Shown here: positions 9,422 through 17,363 of the stretch, one piece after another
How the letters are laid out: each line of letters starts with the position of its first letter
Position numbering within the stretch: position 1 is the first letter of the stretch
Assembly (NCBI RefSeq): GCF_004799495.1
Contig: NZ_SSMY01000002.1
Location: forward strand, 248,001 to 312,000
DNA: 64,000 bases
Direction: 5' to 3'
DNA from: Sphingomonas sp.
GTDB lineage: Bacteria > Pseudomonadota > Alphaproteobacteria > Sphingomonadales > Sphingomonadaceae
Made by a program: the position numbers and the translations under genes
The notes under the pieces: generated by a model
The model's input: only the letters and a program-made list of their open reading frames with translations
The model's database searches: none
Told to the model about the DNA's origin: nothing

Positions 9422-9492
9422 ATGAAACCCCCTGGAAAATCAGGGAAACGCGTAGGGACTGACGGTTAACTTATGTTTAGCGACGATCCGCG

Positions 9493-11007
9493 TCAGGCAA
9501 GGAGCTTTTCGCGCGCGATCCTTTCCTTCCACACCAAGGGCGCAAGCTGGTGGACGTTGTTGCCCTCGCTGTCGACCGCGACGGTGACCGGGAAATCCTT
9601 CACCTCGAACTCGTAGATCGCTTCCATCCCGAGGTCCTCGAACCCGACGACCTTGCTGCCCTTGATCGCGCGCGCGACGAGGTACGCCGCGCCGCCGACC
9701 GCCATCAGATACGCCGACCGCGCTTCCGCGATCGCCGCGGTCGCATCGGGCCCGCGCTCGGCCTTGCCGACCATCGCAAGCAGGCCCTGGCCGAGCATCA
9801 TGCGGGTGAACTTGTCCATGCGGGTCGCCGTTGTCGGACCTGCCGGGCCGACCACTTCCGCGCCGACGGGATCGACCGGGCCGACATAATAAATCACGCG
9901 GTCCTTGAAGCTTACGGGGAGTTCTTCACCCTTCGCGAGCATATCGGCGATGCGCTTGTGCGCGGCGTCGCGGCCGGTGAGCATCTTGCCGTTGAGCAGC
10001 AGCCGGTCGCCCTGCTTCCAGCCTCGCACCACCTCGGGCGTCAGCGTGTCGAGATCGACGCGAATCGCGGCGCTGTCGGGTTGCCAGTCGACCTTGGGCC
10101 ATTCGTCGAGCTTGGGCGCTTCGAGGAAGCTCGGGCCCGACCCGTCGAGCGTGAAATGCGCGTGGCGCGTCGCGGCACAGTTCGGGATCATCGCCACCGG
10201 CTTGCCCGCGGCGTGGCACGGTGCGTCCTTGATCTTGACGTCGAGGATGGTCGACAGCCCGCCCAGCCCCTGCGCCCCGATGCCGAGCGCGTTGACCTTG
10301 TCGAAAATCTCGATCCTAAGCGCCTCGATGTCGTTTTTCGGCCCGCGCGCTTTCAGCGGCCCCATGTCGATCGGCTCCATCAGCGCCTGCTTCGCCAGCA
10401 GCACGCAATGCTCCGCCGTCCCGCCGATCCCGATCCCGAGCATCCCCGGCGGGCACCAGCCCGCGCCCATCTGCGGCAGCATTTCGATCACCCAGTCGAC
10501 GATGCTGTCGGAAGGGTTCATCATCTTGAACTTCGACTTGTTCTCCGACCCGCCGCCCTTCGCCGCGACATCGACCGAGACCTTGCTGCCCGGCACCATG
10601 TCGACGTGCAGCACGCACGGCGTGTTGTCCCTGGTGTTGCGGCGGGTGAAGGCGGGGTCTTCGAGCACCGACGCGCGCAGCTTGTTCTCGGGATTCAGAT
10701 ACGCGCGCCGCACGCCTTCATCGACGACGTCCTGCAAGCTGCGCGACGTATCATCCAGCCGGCAATCCATGCCCCATTCGACGAACACGTTGACGATCCC
10801 GGTGTCCTGACAGATCGGCCGATGCCCTTCCGCGCACATGCGGCTGTTGGTCAGGATCTGCGCAATCGCGTCTTTCGCTGCCGGGCCTTGCTCGGCCTCA
10901 TATGCTTCGCCCAGCGCGTGGATGTAATCCATCGGGTGAAAGTAGCTGATGAACTGCAGCGCGTCGGCGACGCTCTCGATCAGGTCGGTGGCGCGGATGA
11001 TGGTCAT
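9493..11007 (-). CDS. fumA: Fumarate hydratase, class I (4Fe-4S)
   Basis: Interconverts fumarate and malate in the TCA cycle using an oxygen-sensitive 4Fe-4S cluster. The 504-residue protein joins the alpha and beta fumarase domains in one chain, as in class I enzymes. A cluster cysteine is visible in CQDTG (Cys66), others probably in WCPPGMLGIGIGG and in PNCAATRHAHF, and the beta domain carries GPAGPTTATRMD. The ATG at 11007 begins MTIIRATDL; the open frame upstream overlaps the GST gene and is not used. No tandem class II enzyme is seen here. Confidence 0.96.
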   Translation of the reverse strand: MTIIRATDLIESVADALQFISYFHPMDYIHALGEAYEAEQGPAAKDAIAQILTNSRMCAEGHRPICQDTGIVNVFVEWGMDCRLDDTSRSLQDVVDEGVRRAYLNPENKLRASVLEDPAFTRRNTRDNTPCVLHVDMVPGSKVSVDVAAKGGGSENKSKFKMMNPSDSIVDWVIEMLPQMGAGWCPPGMLGIGIGGTAEHCVLLAKQALMEPIDMGPLKARGPKNDIEALRIEIFDKVNALGIGAQGLGGLSTILDVKIKDAPCHAAGKPVAMIPNCAATRHAHFTLDGSGPSFLEAPKLDEWPKVDWQPDSAAIRVDLDTLTPEVVRGWKQGDRLLLNGKMLTGRDAAHKRIADMLAKGEELPVSFKDRVIYYVGPVDPVGAEVVGPAGPTTATRMDKFTRMMLGQGLLAMVGKAERGPDATAAIAEARSAYLMAVGGAAYLVARAIKGSKVVGFEDLGMEAIYEFEVKDFPVTVAVDSEGNNVHQLAPLVWKERIAREKLLA

Positions 11008-11018
11008 GGGCGTGGCGC

Positions 11019-11666
11019 TTAGTCCCGCCCTTCCGGCGCGCCAAGCGGGAACATGTGTCGGTAAGGCCGCGCCTCGTCGAGCGCGCGGGCATAGCTGGGC
11101 CGCGCAAGCAGCCGGTCGCGATACGCCCAGACGTTTTTGTGCTGCTTCGAGATCGCGTGGGTCCAGTCGGCGTAGAGCAGCGCGGGCGCCGCCGCGCAGT
11201 CGGCGAGGCTGAACGCGCGGCCCGCAGCCCATTCGCGCCCGGCCATCCAGCCGTCGAGCCAATGATACGCCGCGTCGAGCTGGCCGCGCAGGCGTGCCTC
11301 ATCCGCCTGATCGCGACCGATCGCGGTGCCGACGATGCGCTGGAACGGAGTTTCAAAGTAATTGTCAAACATGCGGTCGATCAGGCGCACCTCAAGCGCC
11401 GCGTCGCGGTCGGCGGGGATGAACCGCGTCGCGCCCGGATAGTGGGTGTCGAGATATTCGATGATGACCGTCGATTCGGGCACAACGCGCTCTCCGTCGG
11501 TCAGCACCGGGAACTTGCCGAGCGGGGCCAAGGCGGCAAACGTGCTAGCCGCCGGCTCGCTGCCGTCGAGCATTGCGAAGTCGAACGGCGTATCGTTTTC
11601 ATACAACGCCATCGTCACCTTCTGGCAGTAGGACGACAAAGGGTGCGCGTAGAGCTTGAGCGTCAT
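11019..11666 (-). CDS. Glutathione S-transferase family protein
   Basis: A 215-residue GST: thioredoxin-like N-terminal domain (about 1-77; the catalytic region is LSSYCQKV, and VPESTVIIEYLD is the glutathione gamma-glutamyl site) and an all-helical C-terminal domain (about 85-205). Such proteins conjugate or reduce electrophiles with glutathione. The start overlaps the stop of the upstream reductase gene by four bases (ATGA), so the two are translationally coupled and may act in the same detoxification. Confidence 0.93.
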   Translation of the reverse strand: MTLKLYAHPLSSYCQKVTMALYENDTPFDFAMLDGSEPAASTFAALAPLGKFPVLTDGERVVPESTVIIEYLDTHYPGATRFIPADRDAALEVRLIDRMFDNYFETPFQRIVGTAIGRDQADEARLRGQLDAAYHWLDGWMAGREWAAGRAFSLADCAAAPALLYADWTHAISKQHKNVWAYRDRLLARPSYARALDEARPYRHMFPLGAPEGRD

Positions 11667-12322
11667 TTCCCTCCTCCCGAATCTTTCATCAGCACGACAT
11701 GCATCGCGTGCGGGCTGTTGACCTGTTCGGTTACGCTGAACCCGAGCGCCGGCAAGTCGATCCCGTCGAACATCTTCTCGCCGCTGCCGAGGAACACCGG
11801 CGACACGGCATAGTGCAGCTCGTCGATCAACCCGGCTTGCAGATATTGCCGGACGGTCGACACGCCGCCGCCGATCTTGACGTCCAGAGCGCCCGCCGCG
11901 GCCTTGGCCTGATCGAGCGCGCTTTCGATACCGTCGGTGACGAAGAAGAAGGTCGTCCCGCCGGCCATTTCGATCGGATCGCGCGGATGATGCGTCAGGA
12001 TGAAGGTCGGCGCGTGGTACGGCGGGTTGTCGCGCCACCAGCCCTTCCAGTCGGGCCCACCCCAATCGTCGCCCGCCGGGCCGAACATGTTGCGGCCCAG
12101 GATGAACGCGCCGAATCCGCTCATCGCCCTGGCGCCGTAATCCTGGTCGATGCCGTCGCTGCCGCCTTCCCGGCCCACCATTTCGTTGAAAAAGCGCGTT
12201 CCGAAAAACCATGTGTGCAGTTCGGGCCCGCGCTTGCCGAGCGGATTGGCGAGGCTCTGCTCGGGGCCAGCGCCGAATCCATCGATCGACACCGAAAATG
12301 CGCCGACCCTGACCTTGCCCAT
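11663..12322 (-). CDS. Dihydrofolate reductase-fold (RibD C-terminal type) protein
   Basis: A 219-residue protein of the YyaP/RibD C-terminal family, an NADPH-binding dihydrofolate reductase fold: MGKVRVGAFSVSIDGF at the start, an internal GGGVSTVRQYL region and HYAVSPVFLGSGE. Family members are reductases of mostly unknown substrates. The ATG at 12322 has GGAGAAGG just upstream. It is divergent from the HxlR regulator 74 bases away and co-transcribed with the GST, so a regulator-controlled detoxification operon is the simplest reading. Confidence 0.9.
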   Translation of the reverse strand: MGKVRVGAFSVSIDGFGAGPEQSLANPLGKRGPELHTWFFGTRFFNEMVGREGGSDGIDQDYGARAMSGFGAFILGRNMFGPAGDDWGGPDWKGWWRDNPPYHAPTFILTHHPRDPIEMAGGTTFFFVTDGIESALDQAKAAAGALDVKIGGGVSTVRQYLQAGLIDELHYAVSPVFLGSGEKMFDGIDLPALGFSVTEQVNSPHAMHVVLMKDSGGGK

Positions 12323-12338
12323 CGTCCTTCTCCCCAAC

Positions 12339-12351
12339 CGATTGCGAATCG
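12339..12351. promoter_or_regulatory. Possible HxlR operator between divergent genes
   Basis: The perfect inverted repeat CGATT-GCG-AATCG lies between the reductase gene and the divergent HxlR gene, where an autoregulating HxlR dimer would bind. It is short, and the assignment is by position only. Confidence 0.3.
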
Positions 12352-12396
12352 AAATCAGTTGCTTTTTCCACAACCGCAGGCATATTGCAACCGGTT

Positions 12397-12897
12397 ATGC
12401 CGCTTTCGCTCCCAGATGCCAAGTCGGGCTGTCCGATCAACCTGTCGATACAAGTGCTCGGCGACCGCTGGAGCCTGATCGTCATCCGCGACATGATGTT
12501 CGGCAACCGCCGGCATTTTCGCGAGCTGTTGGGGCAATCCGAAGAAGGGATCGCGTCGAACATATTGGCGGATCGCCTTAAGAAACTGACCGCGGCCGGG
12601 CTGCTGACTCGCGCCGATGACCCCAGTCACAAGCAGAAGGCGATCTACAGCCTGACCGAGCCGGCGATCCAGCTGCTCCCGGTGCTCGCCCATCTCGGTG
12701 CGTGGGGCCGGCGGCATTTGCCGACCACGCCCGCCCTCGCGATCCGCGCGCAATTGCTCGAGAAAGGCGGGCCGCCACTGTGGGAGGATTTCATGGCCGA
12801 ACTGCGCCACGCGCATCTCGGCACGCCGCTGCCCCCTGAGCACGAACCGGTCTTGCCACGACTGACCGCCGCGTACGAGGCACTGGCCGGCCGCTGA
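12397..12897 (+). CDS. HxlR-family winged-helix transcriptional regulator
   Basis: A 166-residue DNA-binding protein. Residues about 10-100 form the HxlR winged helix (LGDRWSLIVIRDMMFG, then HFRELL, IASNILADRLKKL and YSLTE, all typical), with a longer C-terminal part than usual. A conserved cysteine (CPINLSIQVLGDRW) suggests possible sensing of electrophiles or redox state, as in some relatives. ATG at 12397 is used; a TTG at 12385 is an alternative. Divergence from the reductase-GST operon makes that operon its likely target. Confidence 0.92.
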   Translation: MPLSLPDAKSGCPINLSIQVLGDRWSLIVIRDMMFGNRRHFRELLGQSEEGIASNILADRLKKLTAAGLLTRADDPSHKQKAIYSLTEPAIQLLPVLAHLGAWGRRHLPTTPALAIRAQLLEKGGPPLWEDFMAELRHAHLGTPLPPEHEPVLPRLTAAYEALAGR

Positions 12898-12964
12898 CGA
12901 GCGACAGAATCTTTTAATCGTCCCGTGCAAGCACTTTCTAACACCTTGGCCGTAAGGCGAGCCT

Positions 12965-15604
12965 ATGTCGCTGCGCCGCAACCCGTCGACCACCGATACG
13001 CCACGCTCGATCTGGGGCGCGCTGGGACTCAACGCCGACCCCGCGCCCGAAGTCACCGACAGCCGCCTAACGCGCCTGGCCGAAGTGTCGGCGATCTGGC
13101 CATTCGTGCTGTTCGCGCAGATCCTCGCGCCGGCCAGCGTCGCGCTGGTCGTGCACCATACCGGCCACGACGCGCTGCTGTCCGATGTCGCGACGCGCGG
13201 TGGGTTGATCCTGCTGATGTCGCTGGGCGCGCTCGTGCAACTCAAGCTCCCGCGTGCGCGCGAATGGCCGACGCAGATGCAGGTTCGCACGCTGACGTTC
13301 GCCGCCGCGGGCATCGGTGCCGGGCTGTTGTGGCTGTTGCCGCTGCTGACGACGGCGCAGCTCACCCAATTCCACGTCGCCGGTTTCGTGGCCGTGTTCG
13401 CCGCGGTCACGATCACGGCGATTGCGATTCATCCGGTGCGCGCCGCCACCCTGTCCTACGCCGCCACGCTGGGTGCGATGGTGATGTTCCGATCAGGAAT
13501 CGCGCTTCCCTCGGCGGTTGCCGTGCTCGCCTTCGTGACGCTGATCGTCGCCACGGTGCGGCTCGCGCGCGACGACCAGAAGACCACCGAGCGGCACGGC
13601 GCGAACACCAATGCCGGACGCCTCGCCGAACAACTCGTCCGCGAGGTCGAGGAGCATGGCGACGGCTGGTTCTGGCAGACCGACCGCCACGGCTATTTCA
13701 CCTATCTGTCGTCGAAGGTCGCACGCGAGTTCGAACGCCAGGGTACGCTGACGCACGGCGCGAAGCTGATCGAGACGTTCCGGGTCGACGCCGAATCGGG
13801 CGACACCGAACGCACGCTCAATTTCCACCTCTCCACGCGCACCTCGTTCTCCGATTATTCGGTGTGCCCGGCCACCGGCGACGAATGCGATCGCTGGTGG
13901 TCGATCTCGGGGCGGCCCGTGGTCGACGACCTCGGGCGATTCCAGGGCTTCGTCGGGTCGGGCCGCGACTTGACCGAAAAGCGCCGCTCGGATGCAGAGA
14001 TCACGCGGCTCGCCTTGTTCGACGGGCTGACCGGCCTCGCCAACCGGCAGCGCATGCGCGCCAGCCTCGACAAGACGCTGGCGCCGCAATCGGGCACCGG
14101 CACCACAGCCTTGTTCCTGCTCGACCTCGACCGGTTCAAGGCGGTCAACGACACGCTCGGCCATCAGGTCGGCGACGCGCTGCTCAAGCAAGTCGCGCAG
14201 CGGCTGCAACGCGCGGTCGGCGAGGCCGGGCTCGTCGGGCGGCTCGGCGGCGACGAATTCAAGGTCGTGCTGCCGGGCATGGGCAATCGCGAAAAGCTCA
14301 CCGAGCTTGCCAACACCGTGATCAACGCGGTGTCGCAACCCTATTTCATCGAAGGCTCGTCGATCTCGGTCGGCTGCTCGATCGGTATCGCGATCGCGCC
14401 CGAGGACGGCGGCGATTCGGAGACGCTGACGCGCAACGCCGACATCGCGATGTACGCGGCGAAGGGCGACGGACGCGGCATCCACCGCTTCTTCCGCACC
14501 GAATTGCTCGAGGGCGCGAAGAGCCGCAAGCTGCTCGAGGACGATCTTCGCACCGCGCTCGCGAGCAACCAGTTCCACGTCGCCTACCAGCCGGTCGTCT
14601 CGACCGAGGGCGCGCGGATCGTCGGGTTCGAGGCGCTGATCCGCTGGGACCACCCGACGCGGGGGAGCATCAGCCCGGCCGAGTTCATCCCGATCGCCGA
14701 GGAGGCGGGGCTGATCGAGCCGATCGGCGAATGGGTGCTCAGGACCGCGTGCCGCGAGGCGGCGACCTGGCCCAACCATGTCCGCGTCGCGGTCAACGTG
14801 TCGCCGATCCAGTTCGCCAACCCCGCCCTGCCGGCAATCGTGACCTCCGCGCTGGCATCGTCGGGACTCGCGCCGCAGCGGCTCGAGCTCGAAATCACCG
14901 AAGGCGTTTTCGTCAACGAAACAGCGTCTTCGGAACAGATGTTCAAGTCGCTCAAGGGGCTCGGCGTGCGCCTGGCGCTCGACGATTTCGGCACCGGCTA
15001 TTCGTCGCTCGGCTATTTGAAGAAGGCGCCGTTCGACAAGATCAAGATCGACCAGAGCTTCGTGCGCGGCGCCGCCGTCCCCGGCAATCGCAACGCCGCG
15101 ATCATCAAGGCGATCGTGACGCTCGCCAACACGCTCTACATGGAAACCACCGCCGAGGGCGTCGAGCACCAGGACGAGGTCGAGCTGATCCGCGAGCTCG
15201 GCTGCAGCCACATCCAGGGGTTCGTCTACGGCAAGGCCGCGCGGTGCGAGGAAGTGATCCGCCAGCTCGAGGCATCGGGCGGGGTCGCGGCACCGCAAGG
15301 CTTCAAGGTCAGCCGCAGCCCGCGCACGCGGATGCTGCGCACCGCGCAACTCGACCTCGGCAGCGCGCGCGGCGAAGTGCGGATCCGCAACATCTCGTCG
15401 AGCGGCGCGCTGGTCGACGGGATCGAATTTCCGGGCGAACCGCGCGGTGTCGACGTCATGATCGAGCTGCTCGAAGGCCAGATGTTCCCGGCCACGGTGC
15501 GCTGGGCGAAAGACGGCAAGGCGGGCCTCGAATTCGCAGAGAATTTCAACCTCGAACGGTTGAACGCGGTCGCGCCGAATCGCGGCTTGCGTAAAGCAGG
15601 CTAG
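12965..15604 (+). CDS. Membrane GGDEF-EAL-PilZ cyclic-di-GMP protein
   Basis: An 879-residue signalling protein. About six membrane segments (about 43-200) are followed by a PAS-like domain (about 225-340), GGDEF domain (about 343-510; intact GGDEF at 428-432), EAL domain (about 520-770; EAL at 556-558, DDFGTGYSSL, and the NVSP, ELEITEG and AEGVEH motifs kept) and a C-terminal PilZ-like domain (about 784-865, with RTRMLR and NISSSG). The EAL catalytic set looks complete, so phosphodiesterase activity is likely; the GGDEF motif is also intact but no RxxD inhibitory site is seen. The PilZ domain could sense the same nucleotide. Its end overlaps the convergent DUF3147 gene. Confidence 0.95.
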   Translation: MSLRRNPSTTDTPRSIWGALGLNADPAPEVTDSRLTRLAEVSAIWPFVLFAQILAPASVALVVHHTGHDALLSDVATRGGLILLMSLGALVQLKLPRAREWPTQMQVRTLTFAAAGIGAGLLWLLPLLTTAQLTQFHVAGFVAVFAAVTITAIAIHPVRAATLSYAATLGAMVMFRSGIALPSAVAVLAFVTLIVATVRLARDDQKTTERHGANTNAGRLAEQLVREVEEHGDGWFWQTDRHGYFTYLSSKVAREFERQGTLTHGAKLIETFRVDAESGDTERTLNFHLSTRTSFSDYSVCPATGDECDRWWSISGRPVVDDLGRFQGFVGSGRDLTEKRRSDAEITRLALFDGLTGLANRQRMRASLDKTLAPQSGTGTTALFLLDLDRFKAVNDTLGHQVGDALLKQVAQRLQRAVGEAGLVGRLGGDEFKVVLPGMGNREKLTELANTVINAVSQPYFIEGSSISVGCSIGIAIAPEDGGDSETLTRNADIAMYAAKGDGRGIHRFFRTELLEGAKSRKLLEDDLRTALASNQFHVAYQPVVSTEGARIVGFEALIRWDHPTRGSISPAEFIPIAEEAGLIEPIGEWVLRTACREAATWPNHVRVAVNVSPIQFANPALPAIVTSALASSGLAPQRLELEITEGVFVNETASSEQMFKSLKGLGVRLALDDFGTGYSSLGYLKKAPFDKIKIDQSFVRGAAVPGNRNAAIIKAIVTLANTLYMETTAEGVEHQDEVELIRELGCSHIQGFVYGKAARCEEVIRQLEASGGVAAPQGFKVSRSPRTRMLRTAQLDLGSARGEVRIRNISSSGALVDGIEFPGEPRGVDVMIELLEGQMFPATVRWAKDGKAGLEFAENFNLERLNAVAPNRGLRKAG

Positions 15605-15951
15605 AGGCTGAGCCCGAACCGCGGGCCGATCCACACCATCATCGTATACAGCGCGACGGTCAGCGCGCAGCCCAGCGCCAGCGCCAGCCAGAAGCTCGCG
15701 CCGCGGTTGAGGAGGGCGGGGATCAGCAGGAACATCGGCAGCGACGGCAGCACGTACCAGAAGGTCGCACCGGCGTGGCGCGCCATGTTCGCCGCGTCGG
15801 GCTTCTCCCCCCACAGCCAGATCATCCCGAGCACCGATACCAACGGAAGCGAAGCGATCAGCGCGCCGAACCCCGGATAGCGCTTGGCCAGCGTCGACGC
15901 GATCGCGATCAGCACGCCGGATATCGCGGCCTTGAGAATCAGATAGAGCAT
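15601..15951 (-). CDS. DUF3147 family membrane protein
   Basis: A 116-residue integral membrane protein with about four hydrophobic segments and the family-like middle LASLPLVSVLGMIW (with I for L in the first position). Function unknown. It lies four bases downstream of the dioxygenase gene in the same direction and overlaps the 3' end of the convergent GGDEF-EAL gene by four bases. Confidence 0.85.
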   Translation of the reverse strand: MLYLILKAAISGVLIAIASTLAKRYPGFGALIASLPLVSVLGMIWLWGEKPDAANMARHAGATFWYVLPSLPMFLLIPALLNRGASFWLALALGCALTVALYTMMVWIGPRFGLSL

Positions 15952-15955
15952 CGCG

Positions 15956-16948
15956 TCAGATCCAATCCCGCTCGTCGGGCCAGTGCATCGGGTACATCGT
16001 GACGTATTGCGCCAGCCGCGGCCGGTCGCTGGTATTGGCGCTGGCGCCGTGCGGAATTTCCTGGCGCCAGATGACGAGGTCGCCGGCGCCGGCGGGGACG
16101 GTCACCGCCTCCCCCGACAGATCGATCTGGCGCGGGTCGGCCCCGCCGAGCGATTCGAGCCAGCCCTCCGCCAACCGGCGATGAAAACCGGGCACGACCT
16201 GGAGCGCGCCCTGATCGGCGACGGTGTCGGTGAGGTACAGGATTCCGCCGGTCTCGAACGGTATCGGCGGCGCCAGGCTGATGTCCCAGTGCAAATGCGG
16301 GCCGGGGAAGGCATAGCTGCCCGTCACCGGCGGGTTGAAGCTGAGCCGGTCGGTCGACGCGATCAGGTCCGCGTGACCGTACAGTTGCGCGAACGCCTTG
16401 TGGACGCGCAGCGAGCGGCGCGGCACGTCCATCGCCGGATGCTGGAAATGCTGGACCATGATGCCGTTGGTACGCGGGGCGTACCAGGTCGCGGAGTCGC
16501 CCGGCGTCGCGCCGAGGATCGCCCAGAGATGCTCGGCGATCGCCCTCGCTTCGTCGCGAGTCACGGCGTTGCGGAGCACGATCACGCCGTCGCGCTCCCA
16601 AGCCGCCAGCTCGTCAGCGCCGAACACCGGTTCGGCCGCCATCACCGCAGCTTGGCGCGCGACCTCGGCAGCGGGCGGCGGCGCGCCTTCATACCAGGCA
16701 TGGTAGCGTGCGATCCCAGCCGGATCGGGCGCGCCCGCGGTCGCGACGATCCAGTCGGCGAAGTCATCGAACCCCGGCCGCGCATCGCCGAGATGGCGCA
16801 TCACCTGCTCCAACCCGACGCCGAGCACATCGAGCAAGGTCCGCGTCGGCGGCGGCCGCGAATCGCGCGGGCCGGCGAACATCGTCGTGCGGGCCCACAC
16901 ATCGTGGAGCCCTGGCACGTCCCGAACATCGCGGCGCTCGTCGATCAT
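15956..16948 (-). CDS. Phytanoyl-CoA dioxygenase (PhyH) family protein
   Basis: A 330-residue Fe(II)/2-oxoglutarate oxygenase-like protein. The metal-binding HxD is visible in HLHWDIS, with a likely distal His in QEIPHGAS and an Arg in NTSDRPRLAQY that would bind 2-oxoglutarate. The first 110 residues are a helical extension before the PhyH core (starts about WERDGVIVLRN). The substrate is unknown. Start is uncertain: ATG at 16948 has no clear ribosome site, and the frame is open to 17050. A LexA-type direct repeat and a perfect palindrome lie 46-76 bases upstream. Confidence 0.85.
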   Translation of the reverse strand: MIDERRDVRDVPGLHDVWARTTMFAGPRDSRPPPTRTLLDVLGVGLEQVMRHLGDARPGFDDFADWIVATAGAPDPAGIARYHAWYEGAPPPAAEVARQAAVMAAEPVFGADELAAWERDGVIVLRNAVTRDEARAIAEHLWAILGATPGDSATWYAPRTNGIMVQHFQHPAMDVPRRSLRVHKAFAQLYGHADLIASTDRLSFNPPVTGSYAFPGPHLHWDISLAPPIPFETGGILYLTDTVADQGALQVVPGFHRRLAEGWLESLGGADPRQIDLSGEAVTVPAGAGDLVIWRQEIPHGASANTSDRPRLAQYVTMYPMHWPDERDWI

Positions 16949-16993
16949 CGCCGATGCCGGACCACAACCGGTTGATCGGGTCCATCCCGGTAC

Positions 16994-17008
16994 GTGAAAA
17001 TTTTTCAC
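16994..17008. promoter_or_regulatory. Perfect 15-bp palindrome
   Basis: GTGAAAA-T-TTTTCAC is a perfect palindrome with an AT core in an otherwise GC-rich region, directly beside the LexA-type repeat. It could be an operator for the PhyH gene or for nrdA; the binding protein is not identified. Confidence 0.5.
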
Positions 17009-17009
17009 C

Positions 17010-17024
17010 GTTCCGCGTTCGTTC
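17010..17024. promoter_or_regulatory. LexA-type box GTTC-N7-GTTC
   Basis: The sequence GTTC CGCGTTC GTTC matches exactly the direct-repeat SOS box known for alphaproteobacterial LexA. It lies 62 bases from the PhyH start codon and 340 bases from the nrdA start. Eight fixed bases occur by chance fairly often, so position in a promoter is the main support. Confidence 0.45.
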
Positions 17025-17089
17025 GCTTGCGTTTCCTGTACCCCGCGCAAATCCGCGCGTCGCGGCGAATGGACCGGTTCGGCCGTTCC

Positions 17090-17123
17090 ACGAACCGAGT
17101 CAAAATAGCGACGAACCGAGTCA
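17090..17123. promoter_or_regulatory. Tandem 13-bp direct repeat carrying two GANTC sites
   Basis: ACGAACCGAGTCA occurs at 17090-17102 and again at 17111-17123, 21 bases apart, i.e. two helical turns on the same face of DNA. Each copy contains GAGTC, a GANTC site of the cell-cycle methylase CcrM. It lies just upstream of the putative nrdA promoter and is a likely activator or methylation-dependent site. Confidence 0.5.
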
Positions 17124-17138
17124 TTAAAACGTCATTTA
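17124..17138 (+). promoter_or_regulatory. CtrA-like motif upstream of nrdA
   Basis: TTAA-AACGTCA-TTTA differs by one base from the CtrA consensus TTAA-N7-TTAA. It adjoins the tandem GANTC repeat and precedes the putative -35 element by 10 bases. Cell-cycle control of ribonucleotide reductase would make biological sense, but this is inference. Confidence 0.35.
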
Positions 17139-17148
17139 GCATATTGCG

Positions 17149-17177
17149 TTGAAGCGCGGTTGGGCACAATCTGTAGA
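17149..17177 (+). promoter_or_regulatory. Putative sigma70 promoter of nrdA
   Basis: TTGAAG (17149-17154), 17 bases, then TGTAGA (17172-17177). Transcription would begin near 17184, exactly at the first base pair of the long stem that closes the nrdA leader, which supports both calls. Confidence 0.5.
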
Positions 17178-17185
17178 GGTTCAGT

Positions 17186-17330
17186 TCGGGGGCGAACCCA
17201 AGCACTGGTAGAGATCGAACCGAGATACTATATCCCGGTAACGGCTTTTCCGTGCCTGATGCACAGGCTGTGGACACTTTATGTTCTTGGCCACCGACCC
17301 CCGGGTGGTAGCATGGGGGTTCGCCCCCGA
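17186..17330 (+). ncRNA. Structured 5' leader of nrdA, possible riboswitch-like element
   Basis: TCGGGGGCGAACCC (17186-17199) is exactly complementary to GGGTTCGCCCCCGA (17317-17330), giving a 14-bp closing stem around 117 bases. Inside are ACCG/CGGT (17219-17222 with 17236-17239), ACGG/CCGT (17241-17253), GCCTG/CAGGC (17254-17268) and CCACC/GGTGG (17291-17308), i.e. four hairpins in a multibranch arrangement. The nrdA start is 33 bases after the closing stem. I do not recognise a known riboswitch; the cobalamin core seen before some reductase genes is not evident. Confidence 0.6.
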
Positions 17331-17363
17331 GTCGATAGCAAAAGCGTTGAGCAGGGGCGGATG

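Noticed and set aside
17225..17289. NrdR boxes before nrdA
   Set aside because: Only left half-sites match (ATACTATAT and ACACTTTAT) and they are 49 bases apart, not the usual 30 or so.
17317..17330. tRNA T-arm-like GGGTTCGCCCCC
   Set aside because: No acceptor, D or anticodon stems can be placed; it is the 3' arm of the leader stem.
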